Below are positions 1 through 12,210 of a stretch of 64,000 bases of DNA, piece by piece. The first letter of the stretch is position 1, and each line of letters opens with the position of its first letter. The DNA is from Paragordius varius (taxonomy: Eukaryota > Nematomorpha): positions 3,286,001 to 3,350,000 of the forward strand of contig OZ176051.1 of assembly GCA_964247055.1 (NCBI GenBank), in the 5' to 3' direction. The notes under the pieces are model-generated. The model searched no databases and was not told the origin of the DNA. It worked only from the letters and a program-made list of their open reading frames with translations. The position numbers were made by a program, and so were the translations under genes.

Positions 1-420
1 ATCTTTACCACCCCACCCCAACCTTAGCTTTCACCAAAAAATTTATAGAAAAAAATGTGCGCAAATTTTGCAATTGTTTGATACGGAGCACCTACCACAA
101 AAATGTAAATAACTTTTTATACAATTAAGGGCCAAAACCAAAAGCACCATGATAATCCCGAGACATTTTCCAATCAGACTAATATATTTAAGCAGGTTAT
201 TTTTTTGTGGACACCGTGTATAGATGAACAGTAAAAGTGGTTCTTTTTCAGTTTTATATTTACCTAAGGCATTGTTGATAAAATCTTTATTCCGGTTTAT
301 CATTAAAATATCAAGTTTTTTTAAAATCTTTTTTATATTTCGGTAATTAATGAGTTTTGGGGAATTTATATACCAAAGGGTCATTTAAAATTATATTTAA
401 ATAAATAATTTTTGCATTGA
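1..420. repeat. Partial copy of dispersed inverted-repeat family A
   Basis: Positions about 20-235 read as the reverse complement of about 13,980-14,170 and run parallel to 18,210-18,400. Shared blocks are a tract before CACCAAAAA, a TGTGCGCAAA-like block, a CACAAAAATGTAAATAACTTT block and a CACCATGATAATCC block. The same order recurs at 29.7 kb and near 53.05 kb. I see no believable coding here; the minus-strand frame at 43-384 is only translated repeat. Confidence 0.7.
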
Positions 421-3350
421 GCCAAATTTTTAAAATATGCTTTTTTTAGCCTTTTAAATTTAAAATTGTAAAGAAACCTCATATCGCAGCCATTTTTTTA
501 TTTTTTTTATATCGCTAATCAACAGCAAATAAATGTATATGATAGAAAAATACAATTAATTATTGGAAAGCTGTCATATTACAATATACAAACAAATTTT
601 TGATAATTAAATTATTTAATATCACCTGTATGCTCAATCGTATTTTGGAGCCACCATTGGAACTATAGAAGTTAGAAACTGTAATGCTATTTTTAGCTTA
701 TACTTGAGAAGAGAGTTTTACAATTGAATTTTACAAAACAACTTTCAAAACAGTAGTTTGAAACTACCCCAAAATGTCATCGCGTACAAAAAAATAAATG
801 ACATGGGTTATATATAATGCATTGAATGGCCCTTTAGGCGCAAATATTATGACCCCGAATCAATAATTCTAAAAATAAAATAAATCTTAATCAAAATCAA
901 ATAGGTAGGCTAGGATGGAACGGACATAAAATGGATCGCACATTTAGATGATTCTGCATTACGAGGTCGAGACATTGCATAATTGAGGCCTGATAAACTT
1001 GGAGAAGCTGTGTTGCATTGATATTTATGAACCTTTTTGTCAGTAAAATATCTTAGTTGATTTCACCACATTATTATATATTTCCACTATTTGGTCTTTT
1101 CTGTGACCAAAAATATTGAGTTAAAAAAGTTAATAGTTATCCTTTAAATATAACACCTGGATTCGGAAAGGCAAGCGGAGGCAACCTACAGTGGGGTGTC
1201 GTTTGGTGGTGTTAGAACTTCGAGCCAATAAGTTTATCCGAAGCGGTTTCCTCCCTTGTGTTTAGGCTCGTTAGTGCTTGATATGTTTTAAGAGCTTTTG
1301 TACACATAATTTCATACCGTTAAATCCTCAATGTTTCTGTGAATAGCTTAAAAGCATAATATGGCTTTTTATTTTTTTCATTTCATACCTAACTCTTACT
1401 TTGGTTCCGCTTAATTCCAACGTACTGTTAAAAACACTATTTAAACTTATTTATTAACGTTAAATGATATATATTTAATAAAAAGAATAATAATTAGAAT
1501 TGTCCATGAAATGGTTAATTAGAACATTTGTAGTAAATATTAATAATTATCGATATATTTATGAATTCCATTTATTGTGTGTTAAAAGTTCACAATAAGA
1601 TAATTAATATAAAATGGTCATGCATTGTTTGGTAACAACTACCGTCTAAACATTTGTGTTATTGAATATTCAATTTTTTCTGGATATTTTTTCTGCATTC
1701 GAATGCAAGTATTCAAGAGCCGTTGAATAGATTGAGTAACTTCACACTGTTTATCACCCATGTTAATATATGATGAAGCGGTTTGGGATTTTAACCATTC
1801 TGTATTTTTTAAAAGCAATAAATACTTATATCATTATTTTCAATTAGACACTCAAACTAGTCATTTATGATAAAATTTCACCTATTTTTTAAAATTGATT
1901 TATATCATTCGGTTGAAAGATGCAGTATAGCAAATACTAAAATAATAAATAATGGTTAAACTAAACATTAATCCAGTTTTTTTTCCTAAAAGCTAAATCA
2001 AAATATTTTTCGCACATATCGAATAAAAATTAATATAGAGTAAAATTTTTTAATTAATTTTCTTTGACACTATGTGTCATATAATTATCTCTACAAAATA
2101 ATGATAGTTTTTATACTTTAGAAATTTTGTAAAATCAACAATATCATTGAAAAATTTCATGGGATTGAACCAAAAAAAATGTTATTATGCGATAAAAGCA
2201 TTTATTATTTTTACTTTTAGCATTAATATCAAAACAGCCACTAACTAGTTAAAATTTAGGAAATGCATAAAACTAACGGCTGTATCCTAAATATTAGGAC
2301 TTATTCAGATGTCAAAAAGTTCATAACCAGCGTAATCAAATTAGCTGTTTATTTAAAAAAAAGCCTATTGTATGGATGTATGATTAGTAATTTATAAAAA
2401 AAGAACAAGAGCCTTTTTGGTCATAAGCATCTTGGTGAAAGCGGTAAATAATTATTCTAAACCATTAACCTAGATATAAATAAAAGCGATTTTTTTCTTA
2501 ATTATGAAATTCGAGTTATATAAAATTAACTACTTCCAAGCCCTGCCTTTATAAAATAAGTTTTTAAAAATAAAAGTTAGTAACGGTGTTTATTTTCAAG
2601 AAACGTGTAGAAACAGGTCCCCAAACGCAAGGGATTAATGAAATTCGGACTAATAAAAAATCATTAAAATATTAATCTTTTTTTTCCTTTTTACCCTAGT
2701 TTATGCAGGAAAACTTTTATCAAATTCATTAATCATAGTTTACCAGAGGTCAGAGCGCCTATGACAGGGCACAGCTCGCATATATCATTAAATATTTTTC
2801 CATTTGATAGAGAAAATTATAGACCTAGTTTTTTCATTAAACCCGAAAACCTGTCCCAGTTTTGGGGCTTTCGATACTCAAAAATTAAACTTATAGTTTT
2901 TTCTCATTGTTGTTTTAAGTAATAAAATATAAAAATTTTGAATTAAAATGCATCTTTGTATAAATGTTATTTTAAAATTGATATACTGAGATATTTTTGT
3001 ATAAATAGTGATGTATGGTAGTTTAAATAAACTTTATAATCTTTTATTACAATTATCGTTCGAGGAGGCTCAAATTAATATACTTGTATTAATATTTTTT
3101 TGTTTAGGATAATTATAAAAAACAAAGGTAGTGATCTCTTTCCCTTAATTTATTTATCGATAACCTAATACCAAAAAATACGATTTCGATATAATGCAGA
3201 AAAATAAATATAGTTTTTTTAATTTTTAAACCGTTTTTACCTTTTCAATTTTCCTTATACTTAGGCTATCAGCCATCAAATAACGTATATTATCTACATA
3301 TTTATCAATTAATTACAATAAATTAATTTTAAAACACTAATGGTCGCTAC
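421..3350. other. AT-rich region without recognised genes
   Basis: I see no coding exon here. Two less AT-rich patches stand out: about 1,160-1,285, and 2,740-2,880, which carries a GACAGGGCACAGCTCG segment partly echoed at 10,590-10,615. Both look like old repeat fragments. If the MED15-like gene continues beyond 3.35 kb, its last exons would lie here on the minus strand, but I could not find them. Confidence 0.5.
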
Positions 3351-3353
3351 ATA

Positions 3354-3541
3354 TTAATAATAATTAGAAAGTGTAAAATTAACATTTAACAAAATATTTA
3401 AAAAAAACATGCCTTCAGTTTTATCCATATTTGTTAGGGTTATTTCATTTAAAGACGATTCGAGCTTAACTTGCAGCAAATTATTATCTGTTTGTTTACA
3501 AATATAATTTGATTGTCCAATCACTGGTGATTTATATAAGC
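3354..3541 (-). CDS. Candidate downstream exon of the MED15-like gene
   Basis: A minus-strand frame opens directly after a good acceptor (TATTTTAG, with the exon starting at 3541 in phase 0) and reads SPVIGQSNYICK near its start. This weakly resembles the SPVFNHSLYRTF stretch that follows the conserved coiled region in animal MED15. The phase fits a donor at 8768-8767 (exon end 8769), which would make a 5.2-kb intron hosting the hAT-like element and the LINE. The 3' limit is unclear: a gttaag at about 3470 could be a donor, or the frame may run on. The similarity is short, so this is an inference and the exon could belong to something else. Confidence 0.35.
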
Positions 3542-3588
3542 TTGTCATCTAAAATATCAAAATAAAAACATTTTATACCATTAACTAA

Positions 3589-4904
3589 AGCGTTGGTTCC
3601 TAACCTTTTTTGTTCACGCCCCAGCAAATTAAAAAAATCGTGCGCCCCCCTCCTACCACAAAGATAAAATGCAAAATTTCTTATAAATATTATACCACTA
3701 GAAATCCAATTTCGACTTTTTAAGTGACATTTTTGTAAATTTAAAATTTATTCAGTAAAGTACACAAATAAAATTTCTCAAAAAAAATTAATCTAACACC
3801 TTAGAATTATTTTTTATTAGGGTTTATCGAAATTTTTTGGCCCCGATTAAACACTAATTTACAAAATTAAAAGTTTTAAATATAGAGCCATGTATTTTAT
3901 ATCATTCGAAGCGAACTGAATCCTTCGAATTGTTAGTCATTTAAATCCATCTGATGTAAATATTTGGGTTCATATGATCAAAATTTTAACCCTTAAATAA
4001 GTCAAAAATTTTCACAAACAAACTAATTTAATAATTATATAAATTATTTTATATCCTTAGGGTTAGTTTAAAATTAAAAAAAATCTATGATAAATCTTTA
4101 AATTTGCGTTTTCTAAAAAATTAATATCATAAATATTTTACTTAATTGATAATGTATAAGTTAAATTATTACATAATGTCTATAATAGATCAAGAATACC
4201 TTAAACTATATTTCTAGTCTTTGAAGTTTAGTTATAAGCCTCCTAAACAAAACATATTGATATGAAAGTAAATTTTTTTAAAAAAACAAAAAATTAAAAA
4301 TTGTTTTGAATGGCATAAAAGCAATAAATAAGTGTTTTCATCAAAAAAATTGTTATCTTTTTTAGATATTTAATGTCATTTACACAAAGGTTGAGCTATT
4401 TTCATTCATTAGTTTAAAAAATATTTTATTAAAAAAACGCTCACGCTTTGCGGGTTTGTCGCTTCCTATGTCCAATATTATCGAGGTATGCATGTTAGTA
4501 TGCATATTATAGAGTTCTTATTACTCTTTCGTATATTTTCAAAGAAAAACAATTTCAAATAAAATTTTGGTAAAGAGGGCGCATAATCAAAAATCAAATT
4601 ATCTTAGGTTTAATTTTTCTTGTTCTGTTAAAATGATAGTAAATATAAGAAAATAAAAAAAACTCGAGTGGCAGAAAAATTTATTGAGTAGTCTAGTGTA
4701 ATCAATGAGATCCTTTTATCTGCAATCGTTGAAATATTTTTCCATATCGGGAGCGAATCTTGATAATTTGGACCAAAGATCTTTATTAGCCTTGAATTTG
4801 CTACTAGTATTATTTTTTTAATTGAATTTTCCAAGTTTTTCGCGCCCCCTCTTGATAATTTTAGCTCCCGCTGGGGGGCGTTGCCCCCTTTTTGGGAACC
4901 ACTG
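3589..4904. mobile_element. hAT-like non-autonomous element
   Basis: The right end, read on the minus strand, starts CAGTGGTTCCCAAAAAGGGG, typical of hAT (Charlie-type) terminal repeats. The left end reads GCGTTGGTTCCTAACC and continues with a GC-richer TTCACGCCCC block, mirrored by the GCGCCCCCTC and GGGGGGCG blocks near 4,840-4,880. No transposase frame is visible, so the copy is non-autonomous or eroded. I see no clean 8-bp target duplication. A reverse-complement copy of the inner part (about 3,690-4,600) lies at 38,760-39,790. Confidence 0.65.
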
Positions 4905-4939
4905 AATTAAAACATGCATTTGGATAAAAATTTTACAAA

Positions 4940-7900
4940 AAATAACTTGGCAATGTAAATCATCAGGTCGTTGTTTCTCCAGCCAGAGCTAGCTTCCATA
5001 TTCTTGAGCGAAATAACTTGCGATCGAGAGAGTCGTCTTTGGTCAGTTGAGTTTAAGTCATGGCTGATTGTTTTTTTTCCAATCATGATATGGTCTGCCT
5101 CGTCTTAAATTGCCGTTCGTATGAAAGGATCTAATTTTGTTAATCCAACCAAGCGTTCAATATGGCCCCAGTACTTGAGACGATTTGCTCTGAGAAAAGG
5201 AGACATAGGTGTGATATGAAACAGACTATGTATGCTTTTATCATTTTTATTCTGGTAATGATTGGTAAGACATGAGTTGAGAATTTTTCTTTCTATTCAC
5301 ATAATTTACTTTCATTAGTTTGATTTAAAGGCCAACATTCGCTTGTGAGGGCAGGGCAAATGGCGTGTAGATTTTGCCCTTGTTTGGGTTGAAATATGAT
5401 TGTGCTTCATTATATACTTGAGTTGATGGAATTTGGCCCAAGCTTGATGTGTTCGTGTTGTGATCGTTTTTAATATTGATATCAGCCACTGTTGTGTTAC
5501 CCAGGTAATTGTACTTGTTTACTATCTAGATGTATATAGATGGGAGGTAGGTACTTTGTGTGGGACTGTTTGGGTTTATATCTATGTTGCACAAGCTTTG
5601 CATACAAAATTTTCAATGCCTAATAAACTTCGTTCAATTTCTGAGCACTTTTTGTGGACCCACGGTTGGCATTTAGGGCATTTGATGGGATTAAGTTTTA
5701 CTTCAGAGTGACAAATGGAGCAAGGGAATTTATTTATAAATACAGGTGGGCCTGTGATTAAAGCCTTTCTTTCACCTGTGTTAATTTTGAGGCCAAATTT
5801 TTCAAACGTAGATTTCCAGAGGTTATATTTATTGATAATGTCTGTTTCGCTGGTGGCTGTTAGTATTATGTCGTCGGCGTACAGCATTTTGAAAGGTAAA
5901 CCTGTTTTTATATTATGAGTTATTACATCCATAATAATGATAAATAGTAATGGACTGAGGATGGAGCCCTGGTGGCCCGACAGTCACTGGAAATTGATTG
6001 GTATCACCCACGGCAGTTCTCACGCAACTAGTGGTATTCTCATATATTAAGTTTATTTATTTAATATCCAATCCGGAATTTCTTTTTTTCGTAACGTAAA
6101 TGTGATCATGGACCGCGGGATGCAGTCGAATGCACGGCTTAAATCAATGAAGATGTGATATAAGGTTTTATTTTTGCATCTGTAGTTCTCTTGTAGCCTT
6201 CTAAGAATAGATATGGCGTCAGATGTGCTTATACCCTGTTGGAAACCGAATTGAGTTTCATCAATCGAGCAATGACGTATTTTTTTGTATTATAATTTCG
6301 AGTAATTTGGTTGTGTGTTCAGGTAATATTAATGGTCTGTAGAAGGCGCAATTAAGCATGTCGCCTTTGTTTTTATATATTGGAATTATGACACTTTGGT
6401 TTAGGTGGTTTGGGATTTTTTCTCCATTATAATGAGATTAAATAGCTTTGTGAAATAGGTAATTGATTTAGGAATATTTTTTCATATTTCAGTTTTGATT
6501 TTCGTGGGACGCTTTATTAATTTTACATTTTTTGCATGGCTAAGCTCACATCTTTTTGTTTTCGCACGTTTTCTTCCGCAAATTTTGGAAACGTTTGAGA
6601 GAAGAGTGTTTTTTATATGCTCCCAGCCGTTATAAACGTTGTTAGGGGAATGTTTTGTTCAGATGTAATTTGGTTAATGTATTGATGCTTTATCATAGGA
6701 TCACTAAGTTTTGCAACGTTAAGTTGAGGCAATTTTTTAGGGCTGGGTCGGTTCTTACTTATTGTTAAAAAAGCATCTACTAGTTTATGTTGTATATCAA
6801 TAAGTTTTAAAGTTAGTTATAAGTTTTTTAAGTTGTTGATTAACACAAAATCTTTTAAGATGTGTGCTTTTCACTTTTATATGTATGAATTTGACTGGGT
6901 TTTTTTGTGAAGTGTGTGTTGCAAATCAGTAAGCCTACATCACTGCAGAATTCTAAAAGGGTTTCGCCCTCTTTGTTGCGAAAACCAATACCCACTCTAC
7001 CGTGTATACCTTCATAACCATCAGCGTGCATTCTAATGTATCCATCAAAATCTCCGCCGATCAAAAGTATGTCATTTGTGGGAACATTTTGTGCAATCTG
7101 ATAAAGCTGGTTCCAGAATCCAGTTTGATAGTTTCATTTTGACCCTGTTGAGGGGTATATATGGATAGCATGTTAAGGGTTGTATTATTGAAAGCTACTC
7201 GCATTTGAATATTTCTCTCGTTGTGAAGTGTTATGTCAATTATATTTTTTTATCTGATCGTTTATGGCTATGGCTACTCCGGATTTCCCTATTTTTCCTT
7301 CATAATAAAGTGTGAAACCTTCGGGTCGAAAGTTAGCTCCGTTTTTAAAACGTATTTCCAAACAACATATATCAAGTTTTTGTTCTTTAATCGCATTTAT
7401 TATCATCCAAGCTTTTCCAACAAGGGTTTCGACATTCCATGTACCAAATTTTAGGTTATTATTTTTATTAATAAAGGATTTTTCTCCGGTACCAACATTT
7501 CTCTTTTTCGTAAATGTATTATTTATAAATATAATCATTAATATTATGCAGTATAAAAATAAATAAATAAAATGAAGTTTCAAAGGACGCTTTTTAAAAA
7601 GTATTTATTCATTATTATTTCGCTGTTGAACATGGTAATAGTAATGAGGCTTGATTTTTATAGACTATATGCCCTTATAGCCAATCTCTTAACTCGGAGG
7701 ACAGAGTACCTTATTCGCTGTACCAGGCTAGAGAGTGTCTGAAAAGACTTCGAATCTCTCAATCCGTTTGTAGATTTAAGTCTACGGTCGATGGAGGTAC
7801 CTTTCCGGAATTTGGAAGCTCCCGCTCCATCTTTCGTTTTAAGAACTTATATTATCGTTTATCATCTGGCTGCTGGTTATAGCGCCCAGATAAATCCGCT

Positions 7901-8080
7901 TTAAAACCATGTGTGTGAATGCAGACATTGTGGTATTTTGTAAGAAAATGAGACGGCCAATCTCAATTCCGCCAAGCCCCACACACTAGTTTTTCTCCTT
8001 ATGGATTAATGTTCATTGACTGTTCTTTACAAACAGTGCCGCTCTCGTTAACGTTGCGAATGCCCCACCTTGGCAAAGTA
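4940..8080 (-). mobile_element. Degenerate LINE (endonuclease plus reverse transcriptase)
   Basis: Read on the minus strand, this is a non-LTR retrotransposon of the apurinic-endonuclease type. The endonuclease N-terminus is at 7583-7236 (FGTWNVETLVGK, LDICCLEIRFK, GVAIA). Further endonuclease (GGDFDGYIR, VGIGFRNKEG) lies at 7064-6855. Reverse-transcriptase remnants run from about 6.6 to 5.58 kb, including a QFGFQQGISTSDAI stretch, HQGSILSPLLF and the catalytic YADD box at about 5,875-5,886. A C-terminal Cys/His knuckle (CSICHSEV, CPKCQPWVHKKC) ends near 5,582, and an RLKYWGHIERL-like tail lies near 5,170. The frame is broken many times (stops and frameshifts), so the copy is dead. Positions 7,650-8,080 are GC-richer and probably the LINE 5' region. 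The knuckle and the CCLE.R/GVAIA pattern resemble the widespread RTE/CR1-like 'craniofacial development protein 2' elements; the exact clade is unsure. Confidence 0.85.
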
Positions 8081-8099
8081 AAATGAAATTCAAAAGTTT

Positions 8100-8750
8100 A
8101 CAGGGGTCAACAAAAATAGTATCAAGATCCGTATTTTTAACTCAAAAGCCCAGCGGACTCCATTTTTGAAATAAATGGGCATTAATAAATATCTTGTTAG
8201 ATTTTAAAGGCTGTAAAAAATGCAAAAACCCAATGTAATTATATTATTTGTGTCACCAAATTACTCCAGTTTGTTGCCAATTATATATATTTATATAGGT
8301 AATTTGTTCAATCAATTTGCTTAAGATTATGTTAGCATATTTTTTTCAAGTTATATATTTATTTAGTAAAATCGTAACCGCACATTATGTCTTGGAGGCT
8401 AAAAGCGCGCGTGTCAAATACTCTGATTTAGTATTTAAATTATAAACTGCATGCTATAATTGGCTAAATTTAATCCTGGTACAAGCAAAAAAATACCGAT
8501 AGAGGGTCATTTATAGCTCTAAAAAGAAACATTTGAGTGCTATATTATTTGTGGAAACTAAAAAATTTTGCTCTTTGAATAATCCATATAATTATTTCTC
8601 TTTAAGTTTTCGAACTTAAATTAAATCTGAGTTAATCTTTCCTAATATATATAAGTGATTTATAGGGCTTCAAAACAAAGTAAAAATCTATTTAACCAAA
8701 TATATTTGATAAACAAACGTTCTGTAAATCGAGGCAAAATATAAGTTTTT
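8100..8750. other. AT-rich stretch without recognised features
   Basis: Between the LINE 5' side and the MED15-like exons I see no coding, RNA or clear repeat signal. It is either intron or 3' flank of the MED15-like gene. Confidence 0.4.
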
Positions 8751-9359
8751 TTAGAATATAAAATTTACATTTTGATCCTGATATGCGGGGTTGTCAAATT
8801 GTTTTGCTAGCACCATTTCGCATTTTACTAAGGTATTTAATGGAACTCTGAATTTCATTATATTCATACTTTTTAGTGGTAGAGGAACTTGATAATATTT
8901 CTAACAATGCTTTAAGTTTTACAATTTCTTTTTTTTGATCTAGCATATAATATATTAAAACCATCTTCCTTTTCGATTTTTGTAATTAATTTTCGCAATG
9001 GTTCAACATATCGATTTAATTGTTTCAATTTAACGGCATACTCTAAATCTTCCGTGCATTTCTCCATGGGTGGAGTACTGGAAAAATAAGGGGATGATGA
9101 ATCCATCAAGCATTTGCTTTCATTTGAAGAAACTAATGTAAAAATTAGTCAACCTCGAATCATGGGTGAATTTGGATTCGCTGGCGTCCCTAAAACCATC
9201 ATATTTGGCGATAATCTATGGATAAATAGAAAAAACTACCCAATAGTTGTCATCGGTGATTGCTCGTATGGCCATTTACTAGTTCCAACTTGATTATAAT
9301 TAATTGGACTCTGCTTATAATTCTAATATTTTTTATATTTTAACTTGATTCCATATCAT
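8751..9359 (-). CDS. MED15: MED15-like Mediator subunit, split by five 21-24 nt introns
   Basis: Mediator tail subunit linking activators to RNA polymerase II. Exons (minus): 9359-9345, 9322-9240, 9215-9154, 9132-8962, 8939-8870 and 8847-8769 (or on to a stop at 8753-8751). The introns are 22, 24, 21, 22 and 22 nt, all GT-AG, with every phase matching. Residues 1-80 are Pro/Ser/Asn-rich low complexity (SPMTTIG, PNSPMIR). Residues 88-106 read KLKQLNRYVEPLRKLITKI, then KKEIVKLKALLEIL, then VPLNTLVKCEMVLAK. This is the conserved MED15 block known from human as KLKQLSKYIEPLRRMINKI...MKSLLDIL...PLKTLQKCEIALEKL. No KIX domain is seen upstream. The MIW start at 9359 is only 36 nt from a tRNA on the other strand, so earlier exons may exist. 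If translation stops at 8753 the product is 165 aa and lacks the family's C-terminal domain; a donor at 8768-8767 could lead to a far 3' exon. Confidence 0.8.
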
Positions 9360-9394
9360 AATTTATATCTATTGTTCACAGGAATGAATGCATT

Positions 9395-9477
9395 GGTAGC
9401 GTGGCCGAGTGGTCTAAGGCGCTGGTTTTAGGCACCAGTCTATTTTATAGGCGAGGGTTCGAATCCCTCCGCTGCCA
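9395..9477 (+). tRNA. trnL-UAG: tRNA-Leu (anticodon TAG)
   Basis: A complete 83-nt cloverleaf. The 7-bp acceptor stem GGTAGCG/CGCTGCC has one G-T pair and an A discriminator at 9477. The A box is GTGGCCGAGTGG, the anticodon stem CTGGT/ACCAG holds the loop TTTAGGC with anticodon TAG, a long class-II variable arm (CTAT/ATAG) follows, and the T arm is GAGGG-TTCGAAT-CCCTC. There is no intron and no encoded CCA. A T-run begins at 9479 and fits Pol III termination. It lies 36 nt upstream of, and divergent from, the first MED15-like exon. Confidence 0.97.
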
Positions 9478-9540
9478 GTTTTTTATATTATTTTTATTAA
9501 TATGTAGTTTTTATATAAATTATTTTTGTCGTTTAAACAA

Positions 9541-9620
9541 AACATTCTAGAGCAGTGTTACATAACTGCGGTCCACGGACCGCTTACAGTCTTAAAATAC
9601 TTTATTATGGTATTGATTAT
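9541..9620. repeat. hAT-type terminus fragment
   Basis: CAGTGTTACATAACTGCGG followed by GTCCACGGACCGC (from 9553) has the look of a hAT (Charlie-like) terminal repeat with its usual CGG..CCG sub-terminal palindrome. I could not find the partner end, so limits and family are tentative. Confidence 0.45.
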
Positions 9621-12210
9621 ATAAATTTTTTCTGCACATATTTAGAGTATAAATATTGTGTGTCAAAAAAATTTTTTATCGGTAATATGGCCCATTAGAC
9701 AAAAAAATATTTTTTCGGTTTTAAATTTATTAATGAGTACCACTGTTACAAATTAAGCTTGAAAAATCTATATATACTGATAAAAATGTTTGGCTATGCT
9801 ACTTTTTCCTGAAAACATGTGGGCTCTTTCGAATTCGATCGTGGAAAATTTTGATAAATGCCTCGACGATGGCTAGCCATTTTTTTAAATTAGCTCCCCA
9901 ATTTAGTCCCTCCCCTTGTAAAACGACATTTTTGCGAAAAAGACAAGTCCTCCAAACTTGTCTTTGAGTAGTTTTCCGTAATCGTATAAACTCATTCAAA
10001 ATCAATTTTTATTTTGTTTTACAAGTCGGCCCATTTTCCAATTTAGTACCTGTATACTTAGCAACATATTTTGTAAAACTGAAAATAATATTTTGTTAAT
10101 TAAATTAAATCTCATGTTATAAATTATATCAGATCCATCTGCGATTTCACGTATTTTGACTAAAATAATGAAAGTATTGGTTGAGTGATCTTTTTAACCG
10201 TTGGGTAATATTCCCCTCTTTAAAAGGCCACCATGATAAGGTTTTAGAGTTTTTGTCCAAGACCATAATTTCTTTTGGGTTTTACCTCTTTAAAGCAAAG
10301 ATTTTAGTCAAGTGTTTAATTAGTCGCTGAGGACAAATCTACCTTCTGCAAAATACACCAACATACAGTAATTTAAACAGTTTGCGGACTATGAAAGAAG
10401 ACGATTTATATGTTGTTTGTCTTACCATAAAGATTATAACTCAACGCTTTTTTGATTAGTCTTTGGGTACAGCCCCACCAGAAGTAAAATGTTCTTCCGA
10501 ACCAAAAATCTTAGAAATTTTTGGAAAACATGCCGTTCCATTCAAATTCAATTATAGACTCGCATACAAAAATATATGTTTTATCTATACCAGCGACAGG
10601 TGACAGGGCACACCTAGTAGATAAATAAAAATGTAAAATGATGATTTTGATACTCTTTTTCGGAAAATAGAATCCCATTCCATATAGATTAAATATTTAT
10701 TATCATTTATAATGCCCCAATCATAACTACCCTTTGGTAGCTCCTATGTACACACCTTGAAAAAATAGGGCTATACAAAATGATTCCAAAAAAATATTTT
10801 TTTGAAGCGTTTTGAGTTTAATGGCCTTAGGTGATTCCTAAGGCCAAAGATTGATATTTTAACGTTTTAAAATTAATCTATGGGTACGCTTTATCATGAA
10901 CGCCTCAAAAATAACTCTCAAATGTTTTTCCCGAAAACACTCTTACCGATTTATATCTATTTGGGACCAATTTACATTCTAGATCCCATCATGGTCGTAT
11001 CATTTTTTTAAAATTAGCTTCTGTGTTTGTCCCCATCACCCTTAAAATGGTGGTTCTTTAAAAACACAAGTTTCCAGTGTCTTGGAAACAATAAAAAAAA
11101 GTGTAGACCTATCTAAATTCGATTCAAACCATTTGTCTTCATTCTCCTATAATATAATAAAAAATGTATTTTTAATCTTCCAAGAGCCATAATAAATTAT
11201 AGCTAGGGATTTCAGTATCATCTATGTAATATGATTTTATAAACTTCATAGAATAAAAAAGTTTATCCAATGATTATTTTTATTTCGTTTCTATAATTCA
11301 ACATACACCGTGTGTTTTTTTAATACTTTGTAGGCTAAAACTTTGACTCTATAAAAGCAATTATTATACAAACCATATCGAATTTAAATGACGTACAATC
11401 ATTTAAGGGATATACATTTTGCGCTCTAATGACATTTTATACTTGACCATCTTAATATTTTATATTTTTGAAATTATGGGCTCTCAAGCCTGAACTTCAA
11501 AAAATTTAAATAAAAAAATGCTTAAGATAGGGACCAATTTTTCCATATTTTTTATTTCTGTATTTTAAATTTAGCTAAAAATTTTCAAGAATAGCAGTCA
11601 AATGCTAATATTTGTTCACTAGTTAGCATTTCTTTACTACAAAATTACATCCATAAAATTTGCCATATACAACTTTGAAAGATACAGATATATTTATTAA
11701 TAATTGTTATATGAGAAGTAAAGTTAAAACATCTCTCCACTGTTTGATGCGCTTATCTGCAAACTAATGCTGACCCGGCAGACAAAGAATTTTAAATTGA
11801 ATATAGCGCTTCGAGTTAAATTATATATAATAAACAATAACACACCGGAAAATCTCTTAATTGATAATTTTTACATATTTGAATGAAAGTCTGTAAAAAA
11901 TGCACTAAATATCATTCATTTGTTTTAATTTTTATATTAACATTTTAAATAAACTGATAATCTATTGGATTTGTTTTAAGATTCATATTAATATAAAAAG
12001 CGGAAGTTACTTAAAATGAAGATTAACATTGGTGTTATTGAAAAAATAATTGGATAGGTTTTAGACAAAAAACTATTTTGCTGTATGATTTTGAAAACTA
12101 TCAATGTTATAAATTTAACTTCATATAACATGTAAAATCGAATTGAGTTTATCATTTTTTATAAATTACAAAACGAAAAATACATAAGTGGATTCATACT
12201 TTGCTGTATA
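9621..12210. other. Intergenic AT-rich region
   Basis: No coding exon recognised. It contains scattered repeat-like phrases, such as the GGTGACAGGGCACACC segment at about 10,600 that echoes 2,765. The minus-strand frame at 9,799-10,005 has no coding character. The last few hundred bases should hold the promoter and 5' UTR of the tandem-C2 gene, but I see no diagnostic motif. Confidence 0.4.
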
